This document shows, one piece after another, positions 17,145 to 26,875 of a DNA stretch of 64,000 nucleotides. A model generated the notes under the pieces. That model was given only the letters and a program-made list of their open reading frames with translations, did no database searches and had not been told where the DNA came from. Location of the stretch: assembly GCF_006516955.1 (NCBI RefSeq), contig NZ_VHLG01000003.1, positions 310,001 through 374,000 of the forward strand. The letters run 5' to 3'. This stretch comes from Martelella alba. GTDB taxonomy: Bacteria > Pseudomonadota > Alphaproteobacteria > Rhizobiales > Rhizobiaceae. The position numbers and the translations under genes were made by a program. The first letter of the stretch is position 1. Each line of letters starts with the position of its first letter.

Positions 17145-18188
17145 ATGGAACTTGGAATTTTCACCTTTGCCGATGTCGATCCCGCTGACGGCATTGATCG
17201 CGGACGGGAAGCCGAACGGCGGATGAAGAACCTGTTGGAAGAGATCAGTCTGGCTGACGAGCTTGGTCTCGATGTCTTCGGCGTCGGTGAGCATCACCGG
17301 GTCGATTATCTGGTGTCGTCTCCGGCAACGGTGCTGGCGGCCGCTGCCGCCACAACCAAAAAGATCAGGCTCACCAGTGCGGTCACCATCCTGTCGTCCG
17401 ATGATCCGGTTCGGGTGTTCCAGCAATTTTCCTCCGTTGATCTCATTTCCGGCGGCCGGGCGGAAATCATGGCCGGGCGCGGCTCCTTCATCGAATCCTT
17501 CCCGCTCTTCGGCCATGCGCTGGAAGATTATGATCAGCTCTATGCCGAAAAGCTCGATCTGCTGCTGAAGATCCGTGACAACGAACATGTCACATGGTCG
17601 GGTGAGACACGGCCGCCCCTGACCGGGCAGGGCATCTATCCGCGTCCGGTTCAGAACCCGCTGCCGGTCTGGATTGCCGCTGGCGGCACGCCGCAATCCA
17701 TGGCGCGGGCGGGCTTTCTCGGCCTGCCGCTGATCATCGCCATTCTCGGTGGCCAGCCACGCCGGTTTGCGCCGCTTTTCGATCTTTACGCCCGGGCTGC
17801 CGAACAGGCGGGCCATGACCAAAAGAGCCTGAAGCGCGGGATTTCGGTTCATGGCTTCGTCGCTGAAACGGCGGAGAGAGCACGCGACATTTTCTACGCA
17901 CCGCAGGCCGCCGTGATGAACCGGCTTGGCCGCGAGCGCGGCTGGGGGCCGACATCGAGGGCACAGTTCGATGCCTCGACCGGGCCGGAAGGCGCGCTTT
18001 TCGTCGGTGAACCGGAAGGTCTGGCGAAAAAGATCGTCGCCCATGCCCGGATTTTCGGGCTTGACCGTTTCATGCTGCAGATGGCAGTCGGTCTCGTGCC
18101 GCATGATGAACTGATGCGGGCGATCGAACTTTTTGCCACGAAGACGGCGCCGATGGTGCGCGACATGCTGGCCGACGATAAGGCATAG
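17145..18188 (+). CDS. LLM-class flavin-dependent oxidoreductase (luciferase-like)
   Basis: A 347-residue bacterial-luciferase-like monooxygenase. Landmarks are the N-terminal [13 protein letters not shown], the segment [42 protein letters not shown], and [20 protein letters not shown]. These enzymes use reduced FMN to oxidise small organic molecules. The substrate cannot be inferred. The start is the ATG at 17145 with GGAG six bases upstream. It diverges from bdhA across a 273-bp gap and is followed 41 bp downstream by the methionine aminopeptidase gene, with which it may be co-transcribed. Confidence 0.82.
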   Translation: MELGIFTFADVDPADGIDRGREAERRMKNLLEEISLADELGLDVFGVGEHHRVDYLVSSPATVLAAAAATTKKIRLTSAVTILSSDDPVRVFQQFSSVDLISGGRAEIMAGRGSFIESFPLFGHALEDYDQLYAEKLDLLLKIRDNEHVTWSGETRPPLTGQGIYPRPVQNPLPVWIAAGGTPQSMARAGFLGLPLIIAILGGQPRRFAPLFDLYARAAEQAGHDQKSLKRGISVHGFVAETAERARDIFYAPQAAVMNRLGRERGWGPTSRAQFDASTGPEGALFVGEPEGLAKKIVAHARIFGLDRFMLQMAVGLVPHDELMRAIELFATKTAPMVRDMLADDKA

Positions 18189-18229
18189 GGCCTGGCGGTA
18201 TTTTTTCGCCAGGTTTGGAAAGGACTGAA

Positions 18230-18988
18230 ATGATTGTAGAAACCGAAGCAGAACTCGAGGCATTAAGGGAGATCGGGCAGATCTGCGCGCTGGCTGTGAA
18301 AACCATGGCAGAGGCGCTGGAACCCGGCATCACCACGCGTGAACTCGATCTGATTGGGCGCAAGGTGCTGGAAGATCATGATGCGCGCTCGGCGCCTGAG
18401 GTCTGCTATGCCTTTCCTGGCGCGACCTGCATTTCGGTAAACGAGGAGGTTGCCCACGGCATTCCGGGTGATCGGGTGATCGGCGCTGGCGATCTCGTCA
18501 ATCTCGACGTTTCGGGCGAAAAGAACGGCTTCTTTGGCGATACCGGCTCATCTTTCGCCGTTCCTCCAGTCTCCTCGCGGGTCTCCAAACTCTGCCGGGA
18601 TGGCAGGCGGGCCATGTGGGTCGGCATCAATCAGGTCAAGCCGGGTGCCCGTTTCGGCGCGATCGGCGATGCGATCGGCAAATTTGCCCGCAAGAACCAT
18701 TATACGCTGATCCAGAACCTTGCCAGCCATGGTATCGGCCGCTCGCTGCATGAAGAGCCGTCGGAGCTGTCGACCTGGCCGGATCGCAGCGACCGGCGCC
18801 AGATCGCCGAAGGCCAGGTTTTCACCATCGAGCCCTTTCTGTCGCTCGGGGCTGAATGGGCGGAGGAAGAGGACGAAGAGTGGATCCTCTACAGCCAGCC
18901 GCGGGCCTTGACCGTGCAATACGAGCACACGCTGGTCGCGACCCGGAACGGGCCGCTGATCCTGACGCTTCCCGACGGGGTTAGCTAA
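18230..18988 (+). CDS. map: type I methionine aminopeptidase
   Basis: The 252-residue product is a type I methionine aminopeptidase, which removes the initiator methionine from nascent proteins. The five metal ligands are all visible: D93 and D104 (NLDVSGEKNGFFGDTGSS), H167 (ASHGIG), E201 (FTIEPF) and E232 (YEHTLV). H76 in VAHGIPG is the conserved catalytic histidine. The ATG at 18230 follows GGAAAGGA. The sequence between E201 and E232 contains an acidic insertion (WAEEEDEEW). A rhizobial genome usually has another map gene, so this may be a second copy; that cannot be checked here. Confidence 0.88.
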   Translation: MIVETEAELEALREIGQICALAVKTMAEALEPGITTRELDLIGRKVLEDHDARSAPEVCYAFPGATCISVNEEVAHGIPGDRVIGAGDLVNLDVSGEKNGFFGDTGSSFAVPPVSSRVSKLCRDGRRAMWVGINQVKPGARFGAIGDAIGKFARKNHYTLIQNLASHGIGRSLHEEPSELSTWPDRSDRRQIAEGQVFTIEPFLSLGAEWAEEEDEEWILYSQPRALTVQYEHTLVATRNGPLILTLPDGVS

Positions 18989-19072
18989 AAGCGGTAGGTA
19001 TGGCGGAAAACACCATTTCGAAATATTAATGTTTACATACTATTTCTTGCCTGAATTGCTGGTTCAGTTGCG

Positions 19073-19078
19073 TATAAT
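19073..19078 (+). promoter_or_regulatory. possible -10 element (TATAAT) upstream of bacA
   Basis: A consensus TATAAT lies 36 bp before the TTG start of bacA in an otherwise AT-rich gap. The best upstream -35 candidate, TTGCCT at 19047-19052, is 20 bp away, longer than ideal, so the promoter assignment is tentative. Confidence 0.4.
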
Positions 19079-19114
19079 CGCGCCCTGCACGCAGCATTTT
19101 CAGAAGGTGTTTTC

Positions 19115-20401
19115 TTGTTCCAGTCGTTTTTTCCGAAGCCGCATCTGCTTTTCTCATCTGCCGTTATCTGGGCGCTGATCGGCGTTGTCTCATGGTATAC
19201 GATCGGTCAGCAGATCGGCATCAATCTCGGTTTCGCGCTGTCGCCGGAAGACCAGAACCGTGCAGGGCTTGGCTATTTCGTCACGGCGGATTTCGTCTGG
19301 TTCTATCTCTATTACGCGTTTTTCACGCTGACATTCGGTGCCGCCTGGTGGTTCATGGGCGGCAATCACCGCTGGCAGCTCTGGTCGATCTGGGGCTCGT
19401 CGCTGATTATCTTCATTACCTATTTTTCCGTGCAGGTTTCGGTCGCGCTCAATAACTGGAACCGGCTTTACGGCGACATGTTGCAGAAGGCTTTTGAGGG
19501 CAAGCAAGGGGTCACGGTGGGCGATTTCTATTCGCTCTTTGTGATCTTTGCCGAGATCGCCGCCGTTGCCATCACCGTCTTTGCCTTTCAGCGTTTTTTT
19601 GTCAGCCATTATGTGTTCCGCTGGCGCACGGCGATGAATGATTACTATGTCAGCCTGTGGCCCAAGGTCCGCCATATCGAAGGTGCTTCCCAGCGTATCC
19701 AGGAAGACACGATGCGTTTCGCCACCATCATGGAAGGGCTGGGTGTATCGATGATCAACGCGGTCATGACGCTGATCGCCTTCCTGCCGGTGCTGTTTGC
19801 CCTTTCAAGCTATGTGAAGGTGCTGCCGATCGTCGGCGCCATTCCCGCGCCGCTCTTCACCGCGGCAATCATCTGGTCCCTTTTCGGCACGGTTTTTCTG
19901 GCCGCAGTCGGCATCAAGCTGCCGGGGCTTGAGTTTCGCAACCAGCGTGTCGAGGCCGCCTACCGTAAGGAGTTGGTGCTGGGCGAGGACTATGAGAACC
20001 GCGCTGAACCGCTGACGCTGAAAGAGTTGTTCACCAATGTCCGGAAGAACTATTTCCGGCTCTATTTCCACTACACCTATTTCAATCTCGCCCGGTCCTT
20101 CTTCATCAATGCCGACAATATCTTTTCAACCGCGATCCTGGTGCCGACCATTGTCAGCGGCACGATCACGCTCGGCATCTTCAACCAGATTTCCACCGCT
20201 TTCGGTCAGGTCTCTAATTCCTTCCAGTATCTGGTGAATTCCTGGACAACGATCGTCGAACTTCTGTCGATCCACAAACGTCTGCGATCCTTCGAGGCCG
20301 CTATTGAAGGCATTGATCTGCCCGAGATTGAGCAGGAGCAATATATGGCCCCCCATCAGGATCCCGCCAGTTCGGTGACAAGAACCCGGCCCGGTCCCTG
20401 A
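19115..20401 (+). CDS. bacA: BacA/SbmA-type peptide importer
   Basis: A 428-residue inner-membrane protein of the SbmA/BacA family. It begins MFQSFFPKP, the usual start of rhizobial and Brucella BacA, and contains the hallmark segments [27 protein letters not shown] and LNRAQ-less C-terminal [21 protein letters not shown]. Several membrane helices are visible, but there is no ATP-binding domain; the family imports peptides using the proton gradient. In Sinorhizobium and Brucella BacA is needed for chronic host infection and protects against cysteine-rich host peptides. Here the start codon is TTG at 19115, preceded by AGAAGGTG; no in-frame ATG exists nearby. It is flanked by map and an NnrU-family gene and appears to be transcribed alone. 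Confidence 0.9.
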   Translation: MFQSFFPKPHLLFSSAVIWALIGVVSWYTIGQQIGINLGFALSPEDQNRAGLGYFVTADFVWFYLYYAFFTLTFGAAWWFMGGNHRWQLWSIWGSSLIIFITYFSVQVSVALNNWNRLYGDMLQKAFEGKQGVTVGDFYSLFVIFAEIAAVAITVFAFQRFFVSHYVFRWRTAMNDYYVSLWPKVRHIEGASQRIQEDTMRFATIMEGLGVSMINAVMTLIAFLPVLFALSSYVKVLPIVGAIPAPLFTAAIIWSLFGTVFLAAVGIKLPGLEFRNQRVEAAYRKELVLGEDYENRAEPLTLKELFTNVRKNYFRLYFHYTYFNLARSFFINADNIFSTAILVPTIVSGTITLGIFNQISTAFGQVSNSFQYLVNSWTTIVELLSIHKRLRSFEAAIEGIDLPEIEQEQYMAPHQDPASSVTRTRPGP

Positions 20402-20485
20402 TTGCGGCATCAGGCCGCTTCAAATTGCGCGTTTTCGCAGCTAGTGTGAGCGCCAGATATCCGGTCCTTGGAAGAGGGGTTCTCC

Positions 20486-21073
20486 ATGGCAATGCTCGTC
20501 GTCGCCGTTCTTGTTTTCACGCTTCTGCATCTCATTCATGCTTTCGCGCCGGCTTTTCGCCAGCAGATGATCGACCGGCTGGGCGAGAAGGGCTGGCGCG
20601 GGGTCTTCTCGATTGCGGCACTGGCCGCCTTTGTCTTCATGGTCTGGTCATTCGGTCAGGCCCGGCAGGTCACCGGCGTTCTTTATACGCCGCCGTTCTG
20701 GATGGCGCATATCACCATTCTTCTGATGCTGATCGCGATGATCTGTCTGTCTGCCAGCTTCTTTCCGCCCGGCCATATCGCCCGTGTGATGAAGCATCCG
20801 ATGGTGGTTTCGGTCAAAGTCTGGGCATTCGCGCATCTGCTTGCCAATGGCGAAACGGCGTCGGTGATCCTGTTTGCCGGTATCCTGATCTGGGCCGTCA
20901 TCCTGCGGATTGCCCTTGCCCGGCGTGAGCGGGCGGGCCTCTTGACGCGCAAGCCCTTCGTGTCCGCACGTTACGATCTTTATGCCATCGTGCTTGGTCT
21001 GGTACTCTGGGGACTGTTCGTCTGGAAGCTGCATCTCTGGCTGATTGGCCTGCCGATCAGCTTTGCCGCTTGA
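20486..21073 (+). CDS. NnrU family membrane protein
   Basis: A 195-residue integral-membrane protein with about five or six hydrophobic segments (MLVVAVLVFTLLHLIHAF, GVFSIAALAAFVFMVWSFG, ITILLMLIAMICLSASFF, ILFAGILIWAVILRIAL, YAIVLGLVLWGLFVWKLHLW). It matches the NnrU family, first named next to nitrite/nitric oxide reductase genes. The family motif HPMVVSVKVWAFAHLLANG is conserved. No denitrification gene lies nearby, so its role here is unknown. The ATG at 20486 has GAAGAGGGG upstream. Confidence 0.8.
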   Translation: MAMLVVAVLVFTLLHLIHAFAPAFRQQMIDRLGEKGWRGVFSIAALAAFVFMVWSFGQARQVTGVLYTPPFWMAHITILLMLIAMICLSASFFPPGHIARVMKHPMVVSVKVWAFAHLLANGETASVILFAGILIWAVILRIALARRERAGLLTRKPFVSARYDLYAIVLGLVLWGLFVWKLHLWLIGLPISFAA

Positions 21074-21117
21074 AAAATACATCAAATTGCCGGGACATTC
21101 CGTCCCGTTCAGGCATT

Positions 21118-21146
21118 TTGTCCTTACAACAGCCAAAAAATAGGCT
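21118..21146 (+). promoter_or_regulatory. predicted sigma-70-type promoter for the TPR-protein gene
   Basis: TTGTCC (21118-21123) and TAGGCT (21141-21146) are separated by 17 bp and lie about 50 bp before the ATG at 21197. A small hairpin with CGGGAC/GTCCCG arms precedes it and may end the upstream transcript. Confidence 0.4.
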
Positions 21147-21196
21147 AGAAGGCCCGGCACTGGAACATGATTTATCGGTGCCGGAGTAGGTAGAAT

Positions 21197-21979
21197 ATGG
21201 CCAACCAGAACGACAGCTTTATCCGCGAAGTCAATGAGGAACTGCGCTCCGACCGGATGCGCGACGCCTGGCGCCGCTATGGCCGCTATCTCATTGCGCT
21301 CGCCGTTCTGGCCGTTGTCGGCACCGCCGCATGGCGCGGTTATGAATATTGGCAGGACCGCAAGGCGGCAAGCTCCGGCGATATCTTCATGACGGCGCTG
21401 AACCAGATCAAGGCTGGCGACAACGATGCTGCCAAGAAGACGCTGGCCGAACTTGAAGCCTCCGGCCATGGCGACTATCCGGTGCTGGCCAAGCTGCGTG
21501 CGGCAACGCTTCTGGAGCAGAATGGCGATACGGCCGCTGCCGTTTCGGCCTTCTCCGCCATTGGCAAGGATCGCGGGATACCCGAAGCGCTTCGTCAGGC
21601 TGCAAAGCTGCGTGCCGGCTGGCTGCTGGTGGATACCGGCACCTACGATCAGGTGTCCTCCGAGGTCGAGGAACTGGCGGTTGACGGCAATCCGTTCCGC
21701 TTTTCGGCGCGGGAAATCCTCGGCCTTTCCGCCTTCCGCAACGGCAATTATGATGAAGCCAAGCAGCTTTTCGATGAAATTACCGCTGACAGCCAGGCGC
21801 CGGTGAATATCCTCAATCGCGCCCAGATCGTGCTTGATGTGATGGCTGCCGATGGCGACACCAAGCCGGATGCGGCACCTGCCGTCGTAGACCAGTCACC
21901 GGCTGCTGCAGATGAAAGCCAGTCCGCCGATGATCAGTCGACTGACGGCGACGCCAAGGCAGATAGCGGCACGAACTAA
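21197..21979 (+). CDS. membrane-anchored tetratricopeptide-repeat protein (YfgM-like)
   Basis: A 260-residue protein with a short cytoplasmic N-terminus (NDSFIREVNEELRSDRMRDAW), one membrane helix (YLIALAVLAVVGTAAW, about residues 31-46), a TPR-like helical region facing the periplasm, and an acidic Asp/Ala/Ser-rich tail. This layout matches the YfgM/DUF2133 family, which works with the Sec translocon and envelope chaperones in enterobacteria. The gene precedes der; in E. coli yfgM, bamB and der are also neighbours, which supports the call even though no bamB is seen here. Confidence 0.75.
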   Translation: MANQNDSFIREVNEELRSDRMRDAWRRYGRYLIALAVLAVVGTAAWRGYEYWQDRKAASSGDIFMTALNQIKAGDNDAAKKTLAELEASGHGDYPVLAKLRAATLLEQNGDTAAAVSAFSAIGKDRGIPEALRQAAKLRAGWLLVDTGTYDQVSSEVEELAVDGNPFRFSAREILGLSAFRNGNYDEAKQLFDEITADSQAPVNILNRAQIVLDVMAADGDTKPDAAPAVVDQSPAAADESQSADDQSTDGDAKADSGTN

Positions 21980-21984
21980 GCCTT

Positions 21985-22090
21985 AGAGCGCGATTTCGGG
22001 ACAGGGGAACAGAGGTTCTCTCCCGCATTGCGCAAATCAAAGAGTTGGCGCATTTTCGCTTTTCAGGGAAAAGCGGAAATGTTTGCGTTT
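21985..22090. repeat. degenerate palindromic intergenic repeat between the TPR gene and der
   Basis: The gap starts with TAGAGCGCGATTTCGG and contains short inverted segments such as CGCTTTTC/GAAAAGCG. It resembles the TAGAGCG-type rhizobial intergenic elements seen intact at 23532-23573, but is too degenerate to delimit confidently. Confidence 0.35.
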
Positions 22091-22106
22091 TAAGGGAAGA
22101 ACCATC

Positions 22107-23534
22107 ATGAGCTTCAAGGTTGCCATCGTCGGGCGTCCGAATGTCGGCAAGTCGACGCTGTTCAACCGGCTCGTCGGGCAGAAGATCGCCATTGTCGACG
22201 ATACGCCGGGTGTGACCCGTGACCGTCGTCCGGGCGAGGCCAAGCTTTACGATCTCCGTTTCACCATCATCGACACGGCAGGTCTTGAAGAGGCCGGTGC
22301 CGACACGCTGCCGGGCCGCATGCGCGCGCAGACGGAAGCGGCGATCGATGAGGCCGACCTGTCGCTGTTCATCGTTGACGCGAAGATGGGGTTGACCCCG
22401 GCCGACAACACGCTGGCCGATATGTTGCGCCGTCGCGGCAAGCCGGTCGTGCTGGTTGCCAACAAGTCCGAAGCACGCGGTTCCGATGCCGGCTTCTACG
22501 ACGCCTTCACGCTTGGTCTTGGTGAACCATGCCCGATTTCGGCTGAGCATGGCCAGGGCATGACCGATCTGCGCGATGCGATCATTGCAGCGATTGGTGA
22601 GGAGCGTGCCTTCCCCAAGGAAGAGCCGGTCGACGAGGCGCTGACCGATGTCATGCTGACCAAGGAAGAGGCCGACGACCCGGATGCAGCGCCGGCCTAT
22701 GATGACAAGAAGCCGCTTCGCGTGGCCATTGTCGGCCGCCCCAATGCCGGAAAATCGACGCTGATCAACCGCTATCTCGGCGAAGACCGGCTGTTGACCG
22801 GGCCTGAGGCCGGGATTACCCGCGATTCGATCTCGGTTGAGTGGGAATGGCGCGGCCGGCCGATCAAGCTCTTCGATACTGCTGGCATGCGCCGTAAGGC
22901 GCGAGTGATCGAAAAGCTCGAAAAATTGTCGGTTGCCGATACGCTTCGCGCCATCCGCTTTGCCGAATGTGTGGTCATTGTCTTCGACGCGACGATCCCG
23001 TTTGAAAAACAGGATCTGCAGATCGTTGATCTGGTGATCCGCGAGGGCCGCGCCGCCGTGCTGGCCTTCAACAAATGGGATCTGATCGAGGATCAGCAGG
23101 CATTGCTGAGCGAGCTCAGGGAAAAGACCGAGCGTCTTCTGCCGCAGGCGCGCGGCATTCGTGCCGTCACGGTTTCGGGGGAACGCGGGACCGGGCTGGA
23201 CAAGCTGATGCAGGCAATCGCCGATACCGACCGGGTCTGGAACAGCCGCATCTCGACGGCCAGGCTCAATCGCTGGCTCGATGGCCAGCAGGTCTCCCAT
23301 CCGCCACCGGCCGTTTCCGGCCGTCGCCTGAAGATGAAGTACATGACGCAGATGAAGACCCGTCCGCCGGGCTTCATGATCTCCTGTACCCGTCCCGATG
23401 CCGTACCGGAAAGCTATACCCGCTATCTGATCAACGGCTTGCGCAATGATTTCAACATGCCCGGCGTGCCGATCCGGCTCTATTTCCGGGCAGGCGACAA
23501 TCCGTTTGAGCACAAGCGCCGCAAAAAGCGCTAG
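22107..23534 (+). CDS. der: ribosome-associated GTPase Der (EngA)
   Basis: A 475-residue tandem GTPase needed for 50S ribosome assembly. The first domain has GRPNVGKST (P-loop), DTAGLEE and NKSE; the second has [17 protein letters not shown] and NKWD. A C-terminal KH-like domain ends in a basic tail, HKRRKKR. The ATG at 22107 has AAGGGAAGA upstream. The TAG stop is the first three bases of a palindromic repeat (23532-23573), showing that the element abuts or has replaced the original 3' end. Confidence 0.95.
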   Translation: MSFKVAIVGRPNVGKSTLFNRLVGQKIAIVDDTPGVTRDRRPGEAKLYDLRFTIIDTAGLEEAGADTLPGRMRAQTEAAIDEADLSLFIVDAKMGLTPADNTLADMLRRRGKPVVLVANKSEARGSDAGFYDAFTLGLGEPCPISAEHGQGMTDLRDAIIAAIGEERAFPKEEPVDEALTDVMLTKEEADDPDAAPAYDDKKPLRVAIVGRPNAGKSTLINRYLGEDRLLTGPEAGITRDSISVEWEWRGRPIKLFDTAGMRRKARVIEKLEKLSVADTLRAIRFAECVVIVFDATIPFEKQDLQIVDLVIREGRAAVLAFNKWDLIEDQQALLSELREKTERLLPQARGIRAVTVSGERGTGLDKLMQAIADTDRVWNSRISTARLNRWLDGQQVSHPPPAVSGRRLKMKYMTQMKTRPPGFMISCTRPDAVPESYTRYLINGLRNDFNMPGVPIRLYFRAGDNPFEHKRRKKR

Positions 23535-23573
23535 AGCGCCGTGCATCCATTCGGATGCACAAAGGACGCTCTA
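23532..23573. repeat. palindromic intergenic element, type 1
   Basis: The segment begins TAGAGCG and ends CGCTCTA, with an inner hairpin TGCATCC-ATTC-GGATGCA. Similar short palindromes are scattered in rhizobial intergenic regions (general knowledge). It overlaps the der stop codon and could act as a transcript-end structure. Confidence 0.7.
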
Positions 23574-23588
23574 ACCCATTGAAACTAC

Positions 23589-23628
23589 GCATCGGCCCGA
23601 AAATCGAAATCGATTTTCGGGCCGATGC
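23589..23628. repeat. palindromic intergenic element, type 2 (perfect 18-bp arms)
   Basis: GCATCGGCCCGAAAATCG (23589-23606) and its exact reverse complement (23611-23628) flank a 4-nt loop. A diverged copy lies at 58547-58590. Its place between convergent der and the glycosyltransferase gene means it can fold in both transcripts and probably serves as a bidirectional terminator. Confidence 0.8.
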
Positions 23629-23635
23629 TGTAAGC

Positions 23636-24676
23636 TCAGACATTATCGTGGGCGCTACGGATATTGTCGTAAAACTGTGTTGCGGCCGCCTGCCATGAAT
23701 AATGTTGCGAGAGTGCAATTGCTGCCTCTTTTGATAAGGTCAGCGCCCGCAGTGCTGCCTTTGCGAGATCATCATCCAGCGCTCCGGCATCCTTGCGCCC
23801 GTTGAGAATGTCGAGCGGGCCGGTGACGGGAAAGGCGGCAACAGGAACGCCGCTTGCCAGCGCCTCGATGATGGTATTGCCGAAAGTGTCGGTCTTTGAC
23901 GAGAACACGAAGACATCGGCCTGTGCATAGGCGCGCGCCAGCGCTTCGCCATGCAGCATACCGGTGAAGTGGACATCGGGATGGGCCTCCTGCAGCGCTT
24001 CACGTGCCGGGCCGTCGCCCACCACAACCTTTGTGCCCGGCAGGTCGAGATCGAGAAAGGCCGGCAGGTTTTTCTCCACCGCCACGCGTGACACCGTCAT
24101 GAAGATCGGGCGATGAAGGCCGAATGGGCGTTCCTCGCGTTCCCGCGGGTGAAACAGCGTGTGGTCGATGCCGCGGCTCCAGCGCATCAGGTTTTTCAGT
24201 CCCCGCGCTTCAAGCTCTTTCGCCAGACTGTCGGTTGCCACCATGCAGCCATTGCCGGAATTGTGAAACCAGCGCATGAAGCGGTAAAGCAGGCTGATCG
24301 GCACCGGAAAACGCGCCGAGACATATTCGGGAAAACGGGTGTGATAACTGGTGGTAAAAGGGATGCCGTTCTTTAGGCACCAGCGCCGTGCTTTCAGACC
24401 CAGCGGGCCTTCCGTGGCGATATGAACATAATCGGGCTCTGTTTTTCGGATTGCGGCACTGACCCGCCGGTAGCCCGCCAGTGCCAGCCGGATCTCGGGA
24501 TAGGTGGGCATCGGCATGCTGCGAAACAGGTTGGGGGTGATCATCGAAATCAAAATGCCGCGCTTTTCGAGCTCGGCATTGGTGTTTTCGATCGAGCGGA
24601 CGACGCCGTTGACCTGTGGATGCCAGGCATCGGAGATGATGGTCAATCGGCTTGGCGCATCGCTCTGTTTCGTCAT
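23636..24676 (-). CDS. glycosyltransferase family 4 protein
   Basis: A 346-residue GT-B glycosyltransferase with the N-terminal acceptor-domain motif SDAWHPQVNGVVRS and the C-terminal nucleotide-sugar motif FVFSSKTDTFGNTIIEALASG, whose EX7E-type glutamates are present. It is similar to the family of alpha-mannosyl- and lipid-glycosyltransferases. In Agrobacterium a protein of this kind makes glucuronosyl and glucosyl diacylglycerol under phosphate limitation; orthology here is a guess from general resemblance. It converges on der and diverges from the alpha-glucosidase gene. Donor and acceptor cannot be set from sequence alone. Confidence 0.75.
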   Translation of the reverse strand: MTKQSDAPSRLTIISDAWHPQVNGVVRSIENTNAELEKRGILISMITPNLFRSMPMPTYPEIRLALAGYRRVSAAIRKTEPDYVHIATEGPLGLKARRWCLKNGIPFTTSYHTRFPEYVSARFPVPISLLYRFMRWFHNSGNGCMVATDSLAKELEARGLKNLMRWSRGIDHTLFHPREREERPFGLHRPIFMTVSRVAVEKNLPAFLDLDLPGTKVVVGDGPAREALQEAHPDVHFTGMLHGEALARAYAQADVFVFSSKTDTFGNTIIEALASGVPVAAFPVTGPLDILNGRKDAGALDDDLAKAALRALTLSKEAAIALSQHYSWQAAATQFYDNIRSAHDNV

Positions 24677-24890
24677 TCGGGCTTTCCGATTCGGGAACGT
24701 GGCTGCCAGTTCTGGCGGTTACGCCGTGTTATCCGCGAATGATGATGGTTTTATTACATAAGGTTGCGTAAGCCGTTCCAGACTCGGCTGCGCTGTCATG
24801 CTGCACAGCACCATCATCGGCAATCGACACATTTACGACAGGCTGCGCCATCTATAGTCTCAGGCGCAGACAGACAAGCGGGGATAGGGC

Positions 24891-26537
24891 ATGAGCAAGG
24901 AACAGGACGGCAAGCACCTCTGGTGGCGTGGCGGGGTGATCTACCAGATCTATCCGCGTTCGTTTCAGGATACGAGCGGCGATGGCATTGGCGATCTGAA
25001 AGGCATTACCCGACGGCTCTCCTATGTCGCTGAACTCGGTGTCGATGCGATCTGGCTCTCCCCCTTCTTCAAGTCGCCAATGGCTGACATGGGCTATGAC
25101 GTTTCCGATTATTGCGATGTTGATCCGATGTTCGGCACGCTTGCGGATTTCGATGCATTGGTCGGTGAAGCGCACCGGCTCGGGCTGAAGGTGATCATCG
25201 ATCAGGTTCTCTCCCATACATCCGACAAACATCCCTGGTTTGCCGAAAGCCGCTCGTCAAAGGACAATGACAGGGCGGACTGGTTCGTCTGGGCCGATGC
25301 CAAGCCGGATGGTACCGCGCCCAATAACTGGATGTCTGTCTTCGGCGGGCCTGCCTGGGAATGGGACGGCGTGCGCAAGCAATATTACATGCACAACTTC
25401 CTCGCCTCGCAGCCGGATCTGAATTTCCACTGTGAAGCGGTGCAGGATGCGCTGCTGGACACGGTGCGGTTCTGGCTGGAGCGCGGTGTTGACGGCTTCC
25501 GTCTCGATACGGTCAACTACTATTTCTGCGATGCCGAACTGCGGGACAACCCGGCTGTTGACGGAGAGCTCGGCCCCACGGGGCTCGATGCGCCGGACGT
25601 GAACCCCTATGGTTTTCAGCAGCATATTTTTGACAAGACGCGACCGGAGAATATCGGCTTCCTGCAGCGTTTCCGCGCTTTGCTTGATGAATATGACGAT
25701 CGCACTTCCGTGGGCGAGGTGGGAGATGGCGCGCGTTCGCTGAAGACGGTGGCCGATTACACATCGGGCGGCGACAAGCTGCATATGTGCTACACCTTCG
25801 ATTTCCTCGGGCCGCATTTCTCGCCCGCCCATATCCGCAGCTGTGTCACTAATTTCTTCGACGTGGTGGCAGATGGCTGGGTCTGCTGGGCCTTTTCCAA
25901 TCATGATGTTGACCGCCATGTCTCCCGCTTTGCCAAAAGCGAGGCAGAGCGGGTTCCGGTTGCCAGGCTTGCGCTTTCGGTCATCGCATCGCTCAAAGGC
26001 TCGGTCTGCCTTTATCAGGGTGAAGAACTAGGTCTGCCGCAGGCGGAGCTTGCCTTTGAAGATCTGCGCGACCCCTATGGCATCCGCTTCTGGCCTGCCT
26101 TCAAGGGTCGGGACGGTTGCCGCACGCCGATGGTATGGAATGGCAAACAGGCCAATGCCGGCTTCTCATCTGGAAAACCCTGGCTGCCGGTGCCGGAAGA
26201 CCATCTGCCGCTTGCCGCGGCCGATCAGGCGGCCGTGCCGGAAAGCGTCTATATGCATTACCGGGCGATGCTGGATTTTCGCCGCGAGCATGAAGCCATG
26301 TTTGATGGCGAGATCGATTTCATCGACAGTGATGACGAGGATATTCTGGCGTTCACGCGTGAAAGCGGGGGAGAGCGGCTTCTGTTCGTCTATAATTTTG
26401 CTGACGAGCCGCGACGTTTCACACCGGGCATTCTACTGGATGGGCTGAAGCCACTTGATCTTCCCGGCATGTATGCGGAAATGAATGATGCCTGTGTTGA
26501 TCTGGGTGCTTTTGACGGGTTTTGTGCACAGCTTTAG
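24891..26537 (+). CDS. GH13 alpha-glucosidase
   Basis: A 548-residue glycoside hydrolase family 13 enzyme, cytoplasmic, most like oligo-alpha-glucosidases of rhizobia (AglA type). The catalytic aspartate D206 is in DGFRLDTVN, the acid/base E276 in VGEVGD, and the third carboxylate D339 in SNHDVDRH. The N-terminal signature GVIYQIYPRSFQDTSGDGIG is typical. It releases glucose from maltose, sucrose or isomaltose-type sugars; exact specificity cannot be read. No ABC transporter for alpha-glucosides is adjacent, unlike the agl operon of S. meliloti. Start ATG at 24891. Confidence 0.88.
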   Translation: MSKEQDGKHLWWRGGVIYQIYPRSFQDTSGDGIGDLKGITRRLSYVAELGVDAIWLSPFFKSPMADMGYDVSDYCDVDPMFGTLADFDALVGEAHRLGLKVIIDQVLSHTSDKHPWFAESRSSKDNDRADWFVWADAKPDGTAPNNWMSVFGGPAWEWDGVRKQYYMHNFLASQPDLNFHCEAVQDALLDTVRFWLERGVDGFRLDTVNYYFCDAELRDNPAVDGELGPTGLDAPDVNPYGFQQHIFDKTRPENIGFLQRFRALLDEYDDRTSVGEVGDGARSLKTVADYTSGGDKLHMCYTFDFLGPHFSPAHIRSCVTNFFDVVADGWVCWAFSNHDVDRHVSRFAKSEAERVPVARLALSVIASLKGSVCLYQGEELGLPQAELAFEDLRDPYGIRFWPAFKGRDGCRTPMVWNGKQANAGFSSGKPWLPVPEDHLPLAAADQAAVPESVYMHYRAMLDFRREHEAMFDGEIDFIDSDDEDILAFTRESGGERLLFVYNFADEPRRFTPGILLDGLKPLDLPGMYAEMNDACVDLGAFDGFCAQL

Positions 26538-26875
26538 CGATCAACAGGCTGTTCCGAAAACCGCAGAGAATTCTCTCCAAGTTTGAGCGGTAGATCCGGC
26601 CTGATCATGTTGCAGCAGCAATGCGGACGGCGTGGCGATATGAGCCATGCTGAACGAAGGGCGCATGCGGCGTCCGTATCAGGATTTATGAATGCTGTAT
26701 TTGCAGAAATTTGTATAAAAACGAATTTGTTGAAATATTTTCGCGTGGAACTGTACTTTGATCTCTTTTTGAAGAGTGTTTCAGTCGCGTCTGATAGTCA
26801 AAATCCCGGCTTGTTTTAGAAATACGCCAGGAAAACTGTCCAACTCTTTCGGATATGCCAATTGGAGCTTGAAAT
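26538..26875. other. 338-bp gene-free region, AT-rich in its second half
   Basis: No convincing gene lies here; a 78-codon open frame at 26583-26819 has unusual composition and no ribosome site. From about 26680 the sequence becomes clearly AT-rich (TTTGTATAAAAACGAATTTG and TTTGATCTCTTTTTGAAG). This probably holds the promoter of the following lower-GC gene and may mark an imported segment. Confidence 0.5.

Noticed and set aside
21813-23546. 577-codon - strand open frame across der
   Set aside because: The + strand frame is an unmistakable Der GTPase; the antisense frame has shadow-like composition and no ribosome site.
23532-23628. CRISPR-like repeat
   Set aside because: Only single palindromes with no spacer-repeat periodicity; these are intergenic palindromic elements.
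26583-26819. 78-codon open frame in the gap before the helical-protein gene
   Set aside because: No ribosome site, no family signal and composition changing abruptly within the frame; more likely promoter DNA.
26680-26875. Possible tts or hrp box before the candidate effector gene
   Set aside because: I looked for both consensus forms upstream of 26876 and 6627 and found no convincing match.
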